Shown: one piece after another, positions 26,617-36,577 of the stretch
Numbering within the stretch: the stretch's first letter is position 1
Layout: the number at the start of each line of letters is the position of its first letter
Source: JAUIET01 sp045106985
GTDB lineage: Bacteria > Pseudomonadota > Gammaproteobacteria > Pseudomonadales > JAUIET01
NCBI GenBank assembly: GCA_045106985.1
Contig: JBGCFQ010000023.1
Coordinates: 1-64,000 of the forward strand
Direction: 5' to 3'
Length of the DNA: 64,000 bases
The notes under the pieces: model-generated
The model's database searches: none
The model's input: only the letters and a program-made list of their open reading frames with translations
Told to the model about the DNA's origin: nothing
Made by a program: the position numbers and the translations under genes

Positions 26617-27852
26617 TCACTGCAATTCCGGGTTTTGTTCGCGCCCATGTCTTGGTAAAAACAAGGTTAGTAACGCCGCCATTCCTAGAAAAACCGAAGA
26701 AACCAGCATGCATGCTTCAAGTCCAGCTTGCTGATAAACAAAGCCGGATAACACGGTACCTATCAAGCGACCGGCCGCGTTGGCCATGTAATAGAAACCA
26801 ATATCTAGCGATATGCCATCTTGCCCTGAGTAACTTACAATTAGATAGCTGTGCATAGAAGAGTTGACTGCAAAAAGAATTCCGAAAAGCGCTAAACCAC
26901 CGAGTAGAAATAACTCAGGACGTGCTTCATTCATTAAGGCAAAGGCTATTAATGTAGGTACTGCTGTTAGCGCGGCGGCCCAGGCGAAGACCGTTTTTCC
27001 ATCAGGCACCTTGCTACTGTGTTTACCTGTAAAGCTAGGAGCTAAAGATTGTACAGCGCCATAGCCTATAACCCAGAACGCCAAGCAGCTGCCAACGGTC
27101 ATGTGGCTCCATCCTAACTCACTGCCGAGATAAACGGGCAGCGCCACAACAAACCATACATCTCGCGCTCCAAACAAAAACAAGCGTGCAGCCGACAAAA
27201 AATTTATGGCCCGGCTTTTTGATAGTAATTCAGCAAACTTGGGTTTTGTTTTTGCTTTGCCCAGGTCTTTTTGAAGCACTGCAAGGCTAGCTATCCAAAC
27301 CAGTGCGAGTGCCATTGCTAGGACGGCAATAGACGCTTTGAATCCAAAACTTGCCAGCAGTGCGCCGCCTAGAAAGAAGCCAATGCCTTTCAAAGCGTTT
27401 TTTGAGCCGGTTAACCATGATACCCATTTATAGAGAGTTCCTTGTGCGTCGCCGGGAACGAGCAACTTAACAGAACTTTTGGCGCTCATTTTGTTTAAAT
27501 CTTTGGCTATGCCAGATAGCGCTTGGGCCCCCATCACCCAGGGCACCGTGAGCATAGCAGCGGGCAACAGCAGCATGGAGAGTGCAAGAACTTGCAGCCC
27601 CAAGCCCACATTCATTATTTTATTTAATCCAAAATGTGCCCCGAACCAACCTCCTAGCAGGTTACTTACGATGCCAAAGGCTTCATAAAATACGAACAGC
27701 AGTGCGATTTCAAGCGGGGTATATCCCAAGCTATGAAAATGCAGCACTACCAACATGCGCAACGCACCGTCGGTTAATGTGAACGCCCAATAGTTGCCTG
27801 TGATCAATAGATATTGGCGTACCGAAGGGGAGAGCTCTCTGAGCTTATGCAC
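26617..27852 (-). CDS. arsJ: ArsJ, organoarsenical efflux MFS transporter
   Basis: 411 residues, about 12 transmembrane helices. The N-terminal stretch QYLLITGNYWAFTLTDGALR and the GGWFGAHFGL motif match the ArsJ family, which exports 1-arseno-3-phosphoglycerate. The gene overlaps the upstream GAPDH gene by 8 nt, the diagnostic arrangement: GAPDH makes the arseno-ester from arsenate and glyceraldehyde 3-phosphate, and ArsJ expels it. No arsR, arsB or arsC is visible nearby. Confidence 0.92.
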   Translation of the reverse strand: MHKLRELSPSVRQYLLITGNYWAFTLTDGALRMLVVLHFHSLGYTPLEIALLFVFYEAFGIVSNLLGGWFGAHFGLNKIMNVGLGLQVLALSMLLLPAAMLTVPWVMGAQALSGIAKDLNKMSAKSSVKLLVPGDAQGTLYKWVSWLTGSKNALKGIGFFLGGALLASFGFKASIAVLAMALALVWIASLAVLQKDLGKAKTKPKFAELLSKSRAINFLSAARLFLFGARDVWFVVALPVYLGSELGWSHMTVGSCLAFWVIGYGAVQSLAPSFTGKHSSKVPDGKTVFAWAAALTAVPTLIAFALMNEARPELFLLGGLALFGILFAVNSSMHSYLIVSYSGQDGISLDIGFYYMANAAGRLIGTVLSGFVYQQAGLEACMLVSSVFLGMAALLTLFLPRHGREQNPELQ

Positions 27853-28864
27853 GCGCTTCCTGATCCGAGCGGCCCACCATGCGGACTAGTTCGGCGGTGC
27901 GGTTTGCGTAACCCCACTCGTTGTCATACCAGATGTAGAGCTTTAGTTGCGTGCCATTAACGACCATCGTTGATAGGGCGTCAATAATCGCGGAGCGTGG
28001 GTCTGTTCGATAATCAACCGATACAAGTGGCCGCGCTTCATAGCCTAGAATACCCCTTAGCTCGCTCTCAGCCGCACTTTGAAGCAAAGTATTGACCTCA
28101 GCTTCCGTTGTTTCGCGAGCAACTTCAAATACGCAATCAGTTAATGAGGCGTTAGCCAACGGTACTCGCACCGCGTGGCCATTCAGCTTTCCTTTTAACT
28201 CCGGAAAAATATGAGTAATAGCGGTTGCCGAGCCTGTTGTGGTGGGTATCAAACTAGCGCCGCAGGCGCGAGCACGGCGCAAATCTTTATGGGCTTTATC
28301 CAAAATGGTTTGAGTATTGGTAATGCTGTGAATCGTCGTCATCGAGCCGTGTTTGATTCCGAGTTGTTCGTGAATTACTTTAACAACGGGCGCCAGACAA
28401 TTTGTGGTGCATGAAGCGGCGGTCACTATGCGGTGTGCATTGCTGTCATACAGGTGCTGATTTACACCCATCACAATGTTAAGCACGCCTTCTTCTTTTA
28501 CCGGGGCGGTTACCACTACCCGTTTAACACCTTGGTCGAGATAGGCTTGCAGCAGAGCTTTTGTTTTCATTACTCCAGAGGCTTCGATCACTACATCACA
28601 GCCCGACCAGTCAGTCGCATCAATGTCACGATTGTGACTGGTGCTGATTATGTTGTCGCCTACCACGATGTCGCTTTTTCTTGAACTGGCTTCCTGAGAC
28701 CATTTGCCATGCACTGAGTCAAAATTCAGCAGGTGGGCTAGAGTCGCTGCATCGCCACCAGGGTCGTTAATATGAACGAAGCTCACATCATCCCAGTCCC
28801 ATGCGGCACGTAAAGCCAATCGCCCCATACGGCCGAAGCCGTTGATGCCCACTTTGATTTTCAT
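27845..28864 (-). CDS. ArsJ-associated glyceraldehyde-3-phosphate dehydrogenase
   Basis: 339 residues with the GAPDH signature: N-terminal GINGFGRMGRLALRAAWDW (NAD-binding), catalytic Cys152 in TAASCTTNCLAP and a C-terminal WYDNEWGYANRTAEL. The NDPGGDAATLAHLLNFDSVH stretch is typical of the ars-linked branch. It forms 1-arseno-3-phosphoglycerate from arsenate for ArsJ to export. Its end overlaps arsJ. Glycolytic GAPDH is the alternative reading, but the arsJ overlap makes the arsenic role much more likely. Confidence 0.92.
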   Translation of the reverse strand: MKIKVGINGFGRMGRLALRAAWDWDDVSFVHINDPGGDAATLAHLLNFDSVHGKWSQEASSRKSDIVVGDNIISTSHNRDIDATDWSGCDVVIEASGVMKTKALLQAYLDQGVKRVVVTAPVKEEGVLNIVMGVNQHLYDSNAHRIVTAASCTTNCLAPVVKVIHEQLGIKHGSMTTIHSITNTQTILDKAHKDLRRARACGASLIPTTTGSATAITHIFPELKGKLNGHAVRVPLANASLTDCVFEVARETTEAEVNTLLQSAAESELRGILGYEARPLVSVDYRTDPRSAIIDALSTMVVNGTQLKLYIWYDNEWGYANRTAELVRMVGRSDQEARA

Positions 28865-28904
28865 AGTTTAGTTCACCTCTCTTCGAATCTGAATTGGCGC
28901 TGCG

Positions 28905-30128
28905 TCACACAACGCCATCATTTTTCAAACATTTTATTTGTTCTGCGCTGAGATCCAAAATATCTCTCAGCACAGACTCGGTGTCTTCTCCGAGTGCAGG
29001 GGGCGCTTTGCCATATTCTACAGCTGTAGAGGAATATTTTATGGGGTTTGCAACTGTCGCAACAGGGCCCCATTGCGGATGCTCAACCTCAACTAACATA
29101 TCGCGGGCTAAAACCTGCGGGTCGTCAAATACTTCGTCAATGCTCTGAATCGCGCCACAGGGTACTTTAACGCCCTGCAGCAGGTCGGTTAATTCCCTGT
29201 TTGTTCTTGCCATTGTTGCGATAGATAGTGCCTTAACTAATTCGACTCGGTGTTTCACTCGACCTGGGTTGTTTATATAGCGCGGGTCATTGCTCAATTC
29301 GGGCACGCCCAGAACTTCGCAAAGTCGCTGGTACTGGCCATCGTTTCCAGCTGCAATAATCAGGCTGCCGTCTTTAGTTTTGAAGGGTTGGTAGGGGACG
29401 AGGTTGGGGTGGTATTCGCCAGTTCGACCTGGAGCCTTGCCACTGCAAAAATAATTTTGCGCCTGATTCGCCAACCAGCTCACCTGCACGTCTAATAGCG
29501 CCATATCAATAAACTGACCTTCGCCAGTTTGATTGCGGTGGTGCAGTGCGCCGAGAATAGCAATCGCTGAATTCATGCCAGTGGTTAGGTCTGCGGTGGC
29601 GAGCCCCACCCGCTGGGGTCCTGCGCCGGGTGTACCGTCAGGTAATCCGGTAAGGCTCATCAGTCCCCCCTGGGCTTGAATCAGATAATCGTAGCCAGGA
29701 TGTTCGGCCTTAGGGCCCGTTTGACCAAAACCTGTAATAGCGCAATAAATAATCCCAGGGTTAATGGCTCGCAGTGCCTCATATCCCAATCCCTTTTTGT
29801 CCAAGTCTCCTGTTTTGAAATTTTCTACCACAATATCGCTACTTACCGCCAACTTACGCACTAGCTCACAGCCCTGCGGATCGGCAAGATTGATGGTAAT
29901 GGAGTGTTTGCCACGATTTGCTGAGAGGTAGTAGGAAGACTCGCCGGTTTCATTACCGTCTTTGTCGCTAAGCCAGGGTGGCCCCCAATGACGCGTGTCG
30001 TCACCGACACCGGGACGCTCAACTTTTATTACTTCGGCACCCATGTCCGCAAATATTTGAGTGCACCATGGGCCTGCCATTACCCTGGATAGATCCAGCA
30101 CTCGTATGCCGCTTAAAGGTCCTGCCAT
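28905..30128 (-). CDS. CaiB/BaiF family CoA-transferase
   Basis: About 407 residues of family III CoA-transferases, starting MAGPLSGIRVLDLSRVMAG. The catalytic Asp lies in the MALLDVQVSWLANQA region, and the VERPGVGDDTRHWGPP and NRGKHSITINL motifs are present. It moves CoA between a carboxylic acid and an acyl-CoA donor in the cytosol. The ATG at 30128 follows AAAGGAAG; the frame is open 12 codons further. It lies 40 nt upstream of the ars GAPDH gene, so transcription may run on into it. Substrates are unknown. Confidence 0.88.
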   Translation of the reverse strand: MAGPLSGIRVLDLSRVMAGPWCTQIFADMGAEVIKVERPGVGDDTRHWGPPWLSDKDGNETGESSYYLSANRGKHSITINLADPQGCELVRKLAVSSDIVVENFKTGDLDKKGLGYEALRAINPGIIYCAITGFGQTGPKAEHPGYDYLIQAQGGLMSLTGLPDGTPGAGPQRVGLATADLTTGMNSAIAILGALHHRNQTGEGQFIDMALLDVQVSWLANQAQNYFCSGKAPGRTGEYHPNLVPYQPFKTKDGSLIIAAGNDGQYQRLCEVLGVPELSNDPRYINNPGRVKHRVELVKALSIATMARTNRELTDLLQGVKVPCGAIQSIDEVFDDPQVLARDMLVEVEHPQWGPVATVANPIKYSSTAVEYGKAPPALGEDTESVLRDILDLSAEQIKCLKNDGVV

Positions 30129-30384
30129 TTCTTTACTTCCTTTGCCTGCCAACTGAAGGATCATACTTTAATTTACTAGGCAGAGGATAAACTGCTTCCA
30201 GTTTTCAGCGGGCCTGTCGAGCAAGACTTGAGCGGTTAAAAAAATAGTTAAGAGGGTTCCATTTGTTGTTGAAACCAGGGTTAAGAAGTTCGGCAAACGG
30301 CCGGGATGCGGTGCGCAGGGCTCTAATTGACGTTTACAGAAGGCCGATTTCGAGCGAACTCTTCAGCCAAAGAGCGACTCGGTT

Positions 30385-31692
30385 TTAATCCGGTGCAGCG
30401 GCTAAATCTTCCCTCAAGGTACCTGCTGCTTTGTAAAAATGAAATGACGACCAGAGCATCACGGCGGGTAAAACGTAGAGCATTGCCTGACGGAGAGAGT
30501 CGGCACCATGAGCGGGGCTCAGGTGATCGCTGAGCATGCCAATCACAAGCGGTCCTAAGCCTAGGCCGATAAGGTTTAGAATGAGGAACAGAATGGCCGA
30601 AGATAAGGCCCGCATCCGCAAACCCACTAATGCATGAGTAGTGGCGATTGTAGATCCTAAATAGACATTCTGTAGCAACCCTGGAACGATGGAGAGTGTT
30701 AGAGCGACATAGGCTGAACTAACCATATATACGGGCACCATGAAGGGCACCACAATAAAACCAGTTATGGCGGGCAACCACATGTACCAGCGCTTATCTC
30801 GTTGTCCCAATTTGTCGGCGTACATGCCTCCAAGCGAAACACCGATTGCTCCGCACACACCGGTTATTATCGCCAGCCATGTGCCGAGTTCGCCGGTAGA
30901 CATTTCATGACTGCGGATAAAGAATGATGCTAACCAACTAGCAACGCCGTAACCAACGAAGGCATTCAGTGCGGCACCAAAAGCCATATGGCGAAATGAG
31001 CGTCTACTCCATAGTAATGACAGAATCTTTGTAAAAGGCGGGGTTTCGTCGCTTACCACTTTTTGTTCGCTCAGCCCTCGAATGGGTTCAGCTAAAGTAA
31101 AGCGAACAATCAGAGCGATCAGTATTCCTGGCGCACCAACGACCATGAATGCTACCCTCCAACCAAAATACTCATTGAGCCAACCACCAAGCAGAAAGCC
31201 AAACAAAATCCCTATATTTACGCCTGTCGAGTAAATGCCTAATGCGCCGGCACGTTTTTCCGGCGGAAAGATATCAGAAATAATAGAATGTGATGGTGGA
31301 CTTCCTCCGGCCTCACCAACCCCCACTCCAATTCGAGCCAGTAGTAGCTGAAAGAAATTCTGCGCGTAGCCGCTAACGGCCGTCATTAAGCTCCACAAAA
31401 ATATCGATCCAGCGACTATGTTTCGCCGATTAGACCGGTCTGCAAAGCGCGCAATAGGAATGCCCGCTGTGACGTAGAATAAAGCGAAAGCGAAGCCCGC
31501 CAACAAGCCGAGTTGACTGTCGCTTAGAGAAAGGTCAGCCTTGATCGATTCTTGTAAAATTGCAAGCAATTGGCGGTCAATGAAATTGAATGTGTAGACA
31601 ACCGTCAGAAGACCCAGCGCATAATTACGTGCACGGGCGCTCGAGTACACGTTATTCAATGTGGACCCGTCCGAGCTCTTGTTATCTGTCAT
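30385..31692 (-). CDS. MFS transporter, spinster-like
   Basis: 435 residues with 12 predicted helices. Motif LARIGVGVGEAGGSPPSHSI in helix 4-5 and NFIDRQLLAILQESIKADL in helix 1 are typical of spinster-type MFS proteins, often encoded with aromatic, steroid or acyl-CoA catabolic genes. It is preceded by 22 nt and an enoyl-CoA hydratase gene, so the pair is probably one operon for uptake and breakdown of an organic acid. Confidence 0.85.
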   Translation of the reverse strand: MTDNKSSDGSTLNNVYSSARARNYALGLLTVVYTFNFIDRQLLAILQESIKADLSLSDSQLGLLAGFAFALFYVTAGIPIARFADRSNRRNIVAGSIFLWSLMTAVSGYAQNFFQLLLARIGVGVGEAGGSPPSHSIISDIFPPEKRAGALGIYSTGVNIGILFGFLLGGWLNEYFGWRVAFMVVGAPGILIALIVRFTLAEPIRGLSEQKVVSDETPPFTKILSLLWSRRSFRHMAFGAALNAFVGYGVASWLASFFIRSHEMSTGELGTWLAIITGVCGAIGVSLGGMYADKLGQRDKRWYMWLPAITGFIVVPFMVPVYMVSSAYVALTLSIVPGLLQNVYLGSTIATTHALVGLRMRALSSAILFLILNLIGLGLGPLVIGMLSDHLSPAHGADSLRQAMLYVLPAVMLWSSFHFYKAAGTLREDLAAAPD

Positions 31693-31714
31693 TGAATGTT
31701 TGCCTTTGTTGTTT

Positions 31715-32455
31715 TTATTTTTTCAGAAAGTGAGCTATGCGCTCTTCCATGTCTGGTCCAACACCTTCCGTTTCCATTGACTCCCACAATAACCCAGCAT
31801 CCATAGGTTTGCCATCGGTTGCTTCTAGTAAGCGTTTATTCGCAGCGTGTGTGAAGGAAGAGTTATTACTTATTTGGTTTGCAAAAGCGGCAACGTCGGC
31901 AGCAAACGAATGCTGGGGATAAACGGCTTCACACAAACCTATCCTGAATGCCTCGTCTGCTTTGATTGTTGCGCAAGAAAACATCATGCGTTTGGCTGTG
32001 GCGATGCCCACTCGCCTTGGCAGACGCTGGCTCATCCCCCAAATTGGTGCTAAGGCCCATTTCGCGTGTGTGTCTGCGAACTTGGCATTATCAGCAGCTA
32101 GAATAAAATCGGCGGCTAGGGCAACCTCTAAGGCTCCTGTATAGCAGTGCCCATGCACCGCAGCAATAACGGGCACAGGAAGCTTTTCTAGTGTACGCAG
32201 AATTTCCGAATGCCAAAACAAAGAGTTAGTCTCTTCGCCTTCGGAAATGTCTCCAAGGTCGTGCCCAGCCGAGAAACACTTGCCCGCACCTCGAAGGACA
32301 ACAACCTTTACGGATTGGTCTTCTTTTATTGCTCCTATATGCGTTTGCAGTTCCGAGAATAACGCAACATTCAGAGAATTCAGTTTATCCGGTCTATTCA
32401 ATGTTAGATAACAGACATTGCTGTTGATCTCTTTAAGTACTAATGCATGTGCCAT
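31715..32455 (-). CDS. Enoyl-CoA hydratase/isomerase family protein
   Basis: 246 residues, crotonase fold. It has LNRPDKLNSLNVALFSEL, the oxyanion-hole stretch AGKCFSAGHDL (about 57-67), and VIAAVHGHCYTGALEVALAADF, where Gly and Ala donate backbone NH groups. The usual first catalytic Glu (A-x-G-G-x-E) appears as TGALE, and the second-Glu region differs, so hydratase activity is not certain. It is operonic with the MFS gene that follows. Confidence 0.85.
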   Translation of the reverse strand: MAHALVLKEINSNVCYLTLNRPDKLNSLNVALFSELQTHIGAIKEDQSVKVVVLRGAGKCFSAGHDLGDISEGEETNSLFWHSEILRTLEKLPVPVIAAVHGHCYTGALEVALAADFILAADNAKFADTHAKWALAPIWGMSQRLPRRVGIATAKRMMFSCATIKADEAFRIGLCEAVYPQHSFAADVAAFANQISNNSSFTHAANKRLLEATDGKPMDAGLLWESMETEGVGPDMEERIAHFLKK

Positions 32456-32725
32456 AATCTTTAAACTCTTGTAATGAATGATCGGATTGAAAACTGATTC
32501 TATGACAGCGGTATGCTCTTCTTTTCAGAATCCAGCTTCTCGGGTGACGGCGCGTGTTTTCCGTAGGCTCTGTACGATTAGTGTCAGAGCAGCACGAGGG
32601 ATGCGTCCACAATGAAGATATTTATATCAATAATCATCAGCGGCGTATCGTAATAACCTTCTACGATGATATCCTCAGTGACGTGCCTAGAATATTGCCA
32701 TCATAACAACGAATTATAACCGCAA
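32456..32725. other. Divergent intergenic region
   Basis: 270 bp between the enoyl-CoA hydratase and BCCT genes. An AT-rich part with a short inverted repeat (TCGTA...TACGA, about 32649-32667) probably holds the promoters. No gene is seen. Confidence 0.4.
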
Positions 32726-34324
32726 ATGACTCCAAGACCTGACACACAGACAGCAGCCTATAAACCCAGACTAGATACCCGCGTTTTCTCAATTTCCCTG
32801 GTTACGCTGCTCATTGTTAGCGGCTTGCTAATTGTATGGCCTGCGGCTAGTGCTGATTCGGCGCAATCTGCTATGGCTTGGGTTACCCATCATTTTGGTT
32901 GGGCCTATTTATTAACTGGTGTTTTGCCTTTGGCTTTTACCGGATGGTTGGCGTTTGGCCCATTTGGACAGGTGTTGCTTGGGACTCCCGGTGAGCCACC
33001 TGAATATTCCAATGTTAGCTGGGTTGCCATGATGTTTACCGCGAGCATGGGAGCAAGCCTTATTGCCTGGGGTTTTGCAGAACCCATTTTTTACCTTGCT
33101 ACTCCTCCTCTAGGCATAGAGCCTAATAGCGCGCTGGCCTTTGAGTTCGCTCATATGTATCCATTGTTTCATTGGGGCTTTGTGCCTTGGGCCATTTATT
33201 GCCTACCCGCGGTACCCATCGCTTATATGTTATTTGTTCGTCGAACGCCCAGCCTGAAGATTAGCGACTCCTGCACAGAAGCGCTGCCAAATAAAGGAAC
33301 TGATACATACAAGACTGTTCTCGATATTTTTGTTGTATTAGGTATCGTAGGCGGTGTGGCAACTTCTTTGGGTTTTGGTGTGCCATTGGTTTCCTCTCTG
33401 GCGGTTAAACTCTTGGGCGTGCCAGACAACCTAACAACCCAAATTGTTGTCATCCTTGTGTGGACCGCTATTTTCGGTACCAGTGCCTATCTAGGCTTAA
33501 AGAAAGGCATCAAAGTTCTCGCTGATATCAATTTAGGGCTGATGTTTTTCGTTATGGGTTTTATTCTGATTTTAGGCCCAACAATTTATATCCTTTCTAT
33601 AACTACCAATTCGGTTGGTTTGATGCTGGATAATTTTTTTCGAATTAGTTTTTGGACAGACCCAATAGAGAGAGGTGGTTTTCCCGAAGCTTGGACTATC
33701 TTTTACTGGGCCTGGTGGATAGCTTATGCACCGATGATGGGTTTGTTCTTTGCTCGTATTTCTCGAGGACGAACTATTCGACAAGTGGTGCTAGGTATTA
33801 TTGGATTAGGCACCTTGGGTACTTTCCTGTTTTTAAGCATAGCAGGGGCTTACGTTTTGTATCTTGAGGGCAACGACTTGCTTGATGCGACCGGGATAAT
33901 GAGCACGCAAGGCATGGCCCCCTTAGTTGCGTCCGTTATTAATGCGCTGCCGGCGCCAACCTTCATTCTTACGGTGGTCACGGTACTGTCGGTTATTTTT
34001 TATGCCACTACCTTTGATTCAGCGGCTTACATATTAGCCAGCATTTGCACTCATGACTTACCCAGCGATCAAGAGCCTGCTGCGAATAATCGGGTGGCTT
34101 GGGCGCTCGGCTTGGGTGTAATGGCAATCGGACTGATGGTTGCTGGGGCGGGCGAAACGATCAAGGCCATGTCGGTAGTGTCATCACTGCCGATAATCCC
34201 AATCGTATTTATGATGTGCTATGCACTGTATAAACGATTGAACAAAGACTTTCCAAGCTTGGCTAAGCGAGAGGTCTACACTTTAGAGGGGCAAAACTCA
34301 GACGACCAAAAGAGACAAAGCTAA
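32726..34324 (+). CDS. BCCT family betaine/carnitine/choline transporter
   Basis: 532 residues, about 12 transmembrane helices. The BCCT signature FYWAWWIAYAPMMGLFFARI (about 328-347) includes the Trp-rich substrate box in helix 8, followed by SRGRTIR. The N-terminal region includes GEPPEYSNVSWVAMMFTASM and FHWGFVPWAIY. It takes up quaternary ammonium compounds (osmoprotectants or carbon sources) driven by Na+ or H+. There is no long C-terminal osmosensing tail. It is monocistronic, with a hairpin after it. Confidence 0.93.
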   Translation: MTPRPDTQTAAYKPRLDTRVFSISLVTLLIVSGLLIVWPAASADSAQSAMAWVTHHFGWAYLLTGVLPLAFTGWLAFGPFGQVLLGTPGEPPEYSNVSWVAMMFTASMGASLIAWGFAEPIFYLATPPLGIEPNSALAFEFAHMYPLFHWGFVPWAIYCLPAVPIAYMLFVRRTPSLKISDSCTEALPNKGTDTYKTVLDIFVVLGIVGGVATSLGFGVPLVSSLAVKLLGVPDNLTTQIVVILVWTAIFGTSAYLGLKKGIKVLADINLGLMFFVMGFILILGPTIYILSITTNSVGLMLDNFFRISFWTDPIERGGFPEAWTIFYWAWWIAYAPMMGLFFARISRGRTIRQVVLGIIGLGTLGTFLFLSIAGAYVLYLEGNDLLDATGIMSTQGMAPLVASVINALPAPTFILTVVTVLSVIFYATTFDSAAYILASICTHDLPSDQEPAANNRVAWALGLGVMAIGLMVAGAGETIKAMSVVSSLPIIPIVFMMCYALYKRLNKDFPSLAKREVYTLEGQNSDDQKRQS

Positions 34325-34338
34325 CTCTCTGTACGGCT

Positions 34339-34375
34339 GCTAATCGCCGGCGCGGAAACTGCGTCGACAATTAGC
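34339..34375. terminator. Candidate bidirectional hairpin between BCCT and enoyl-reductase-like genes
   Basis: An outer stem GCTAAT/ATTAGC (34339-34344, 34370-34375) encloses an inner stem CGGCGC/GCGTCG (one G-U pair) with a 7-nt loop, between two convergent stop codons. There is no T-run. Confidence 0.4.
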
Positions 34376-34423
34376 ACCAAACCCCAAGAAGCCCGATCGC
34401 TTATTGGCACCATCCTTATTTCT

Positions 34424-35599
34424 TTAACTTTCAACCTTAAAGTTCAGTCCTGCATTTTCTTGCAAACGTTCAATCAACAGTGAGCCGAGTGCTGCGGCAG
34501 GGGTTAGAATGCCTCTTGCTGGGGTATCTAGATTCAATAACAGGCATACGGCACTTTCGGCAATCATCTTGCTAGTAGACCCATAACCAGGATCCTTATC
34601 ACCGGTAACGCTAGCGCTGATGGTGTTACCTTGGCCGTCTGAACCAACAAAAAGAACATCGTAATGCCCGTTTTCCCGCTCCTCTTTTGTTGGCCCTTCA
34701 CCTGGCTGCGTAGGGTCGCTTGCCATAGATGTGTCTTTAGCAACTGCGTTCGCGACAGCCTCACCCGAGTCGCCTGGACCGGTCAGCATCATTTCGTCGT
34801 ACACAAAGTCTGTACCGTAGGCGTGCTCAAGAAGAAAGTTCGAGCGATGTATATTCTTGGTATTGATCGTTGCCATCACAAACGGAGCCGACCAACTATT
34901 CAATTCTTCCTCAAAAATTGGTTTCATGCCCGAAGGTTGTTTGGGGCCTTCGAAGTTTTGTGTAAGCGCAAACGGGTTGGTCAGCACTGCGATCAATTCC
35001 GGATCTTTGGCTGCTGCGGCCATTGTTGCTTTGAAGCTGGCCAACGTACCGCCAGAGAAGGTGCCTTTCATGGCTCGCACACGGCCTTTAATTCTGCTTA
35101 CTGGTGCGCTGAGCTTTTCGTTCGCTAATTGTTGGAGGAAAAATACGCCTAAATCGAAGGGAATCGAGTCGAAGCCACATGAAAAAACGATTCGAGCGCC
35201 GCTGGCTTTAGCCGTTGCGCCATGCGCCTCAATCATTTCATGCATCCAACCTGGCTCGCCGCATAGGTCTACATAATCCGTTCCCGACTCCGCGCAGGCA
35301 CGAACCAAGTCAGCCCCATAAAGCTGATAGGGACCCACCGTTGTGACAATAACCTGTGCGCTCTGAACCATGGCATCGATTGAGGCAGGGTTGCTGGCAT
35401 CAGCCACTATCAAAGGTACATCAGTTGATATGCCCATTTCGTCGCGAACTTGCTCGAGCTTATCTTGACTGCGTCCGGCCATTGCCCAAGCCACATCAGA
35501 ACCCACGCCATATTGTAGATTTAGGTATTCGCACACCAAGCGGCCGGTATAGCCAGTTGCGCCATAAACGATAATTCCATGCTCTTTTTTGTTAGTCAT
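34424..35599 (-). CDS. Saccharopine dehydrogenase-like / trans-acting enoyl reductase family protein
   Basis: 391 residues. The N-terminal Rossmann domain starts IIVYGATGYTGRLVCEYL and contains AGRSQDKLEQ, LIVADASNPAS and TTVGPYQLYG. The middle part CGEPGWMHEMIEAHGATAKASG and IVFSCGFDSIPFDLG is shared with the mycobacterial trans-acting enoyl reductase and eukaryotic SCCPDH proteins. It is probably a cytosolic or membrane-associated NADP-dependent reductase of a lipid-like substrate; true saccharopine activity is unlikely. It is followed downstream by a convergent gene and preceded, 90 nt upstream, by an SDR on the same strand. Confidence 0.82.
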   Translation of the reverse strand: MTNKKEHGIIVYGATGYTGRLVCEYLNLQYGVGSDVAWAMAGRSQDKLEQVRDEMGISTDVPLIVADASNPASIDAMVQSAQVIVTTVGPYQLYGADLVRACAESGTDYVDLCGEPGWMHEMIEAHGATAKASGARIVFSCGFDSIPFDLGVFFLQQLANEKLSAPVSRIKGRVRAMKGTFSGGTLASFKATMAAAAKDPELIAVLTNPFALTQNFEGPKQPSGMKPIFEEELNSWSAPFVMATINTKNIHRSNFLLEHAYGTDFVYDEMMLTGPGDSGEAVANAVAKDTSMASDPTQPGEGPTKEERENGHYDVLFVGSDGQGNTISASVTGDKDPGYGSTSKMIAESAVCLLLNLDTPARGILTPAAALGSLLIERLQENAGLNFKVES

Positions 35600-35689
35600 T
35601 TGTGTCTCTCCTTAATGTATAGGGTAACGCCAAGCCTCTGTGATAGTGACCGTATTAGTCGGGCACCGAGTCCAGCATCAGCTTATTTG

Positions 35690-36577
35690 TTAGTCAAATT
35701 GTGGGATTTTTTGATCAGCCATCTCGCTTAGCAAAGGGCTGGTTTTTGCTCGCTCAAAAGAATCTGTAATTGCGTTAAAACGTGCCTTAACGCCCGGCAG
35801 AAAGTTTGGGTGTGTCAAAATATACAACTCCTTTGCAGCCAATGCTTCTACTACGCGCTGACCGACAAGGTCTGGTGGAGACCCGGCATCTATTATGCTC
35901 TGCATTTGTGCACTGGCAGCGGTCTCGTTGACAGAACCTTGAACGGATTGAGCACCACTTTGATACTGCGTTTGCTTATTGCGCTGCGAGTGATTAATAC
36001 GTGTTTTAATGAAGCCCGGGCACAGTATTGAAACGTGAATATTCTGCTCCGCTAACTCTGTATGCCAGCATTCAGACATCGCAACCACGGCGGCCTTGGT
36101 AGCTGAGTATGCGGCCGCCATAGGCAGAGGCACAAAACCGGCCATAGAGGCTACGTTGATCAGCCATCCGCCTTCACCATGCTCTTTTATCAATGGAACA
36201 ATTGTGCGCGTGCCGTTAACAACGCCCATTAAGTTCACATCAACAATCCAACGCCAGTCTTTTTCATTAGCTGCATCTACCGAGCTGGGTGCTCCTCCCA
36301 CTCCAGCGTTGTTCACCAACATATGCACCTTGCCAAATCGCGCCTGAGCTTTTTCGGCGACGTTTTCCCACTGCAAGCTGTCGGCAACATCCAATTTCAA
36401 GGCAAGCGCCGTAATTCCAGAGCCTTCTAGCTTCTTTGCAGCTTTCTCTAGTTGCTCTTCATTAATATCGGCGATTACGACATTCATGCCGTGGCGGCCA
36501 ACTTCTTCAGCTATTGCCAAGCCAATACCCTCGGCTCCACCGCTAATAATGGCTGTTTTGCCATTCAATTCTTTCAT
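35690..36577 (-). CDS. Short-chain dehydrogenase/reductase
   Basis: 295 residues, classical SDR: SGGAEGIG (cofactor loop, about 11-18), ADINEEQLEKA (NAD-type acidic residue after the second strand), NNAGVGG, and the active site in YSATKAAV. A C-terminal extension (about 230-295) resembles that of the SDR at 8015-8878, suggesting paralogues. It is probably co-transcribed with the enoyl-reductase-like gene 90 nt downstream. Confidence 0.88.
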   Translation of the reverse strand: MKELNGKTAIISGGAEGIGLAIAEEVGRHGMNVVIADINEEQLEKAAKKLEGSGITALALKLDVADSLQWENVAEKAQARFGKVHMLVNNAGVGGAPSSVDAANEKDWRWIVDVNLMGVVNGTRTIVPLIKEHGEGGWLINVASMAGFVPLPMAAAYSATKAAVVAMSECWHTELAEQNIHVSILCPGFIKTRINHSQRNKQTQYQSGAQSVQGSVNETAASAQMQSIIDAGSPPDLVGQRVVEALAAKELYILTHPNFLPGVKARFNAITDSFERAKTSPLLSEMADQKIPQFD

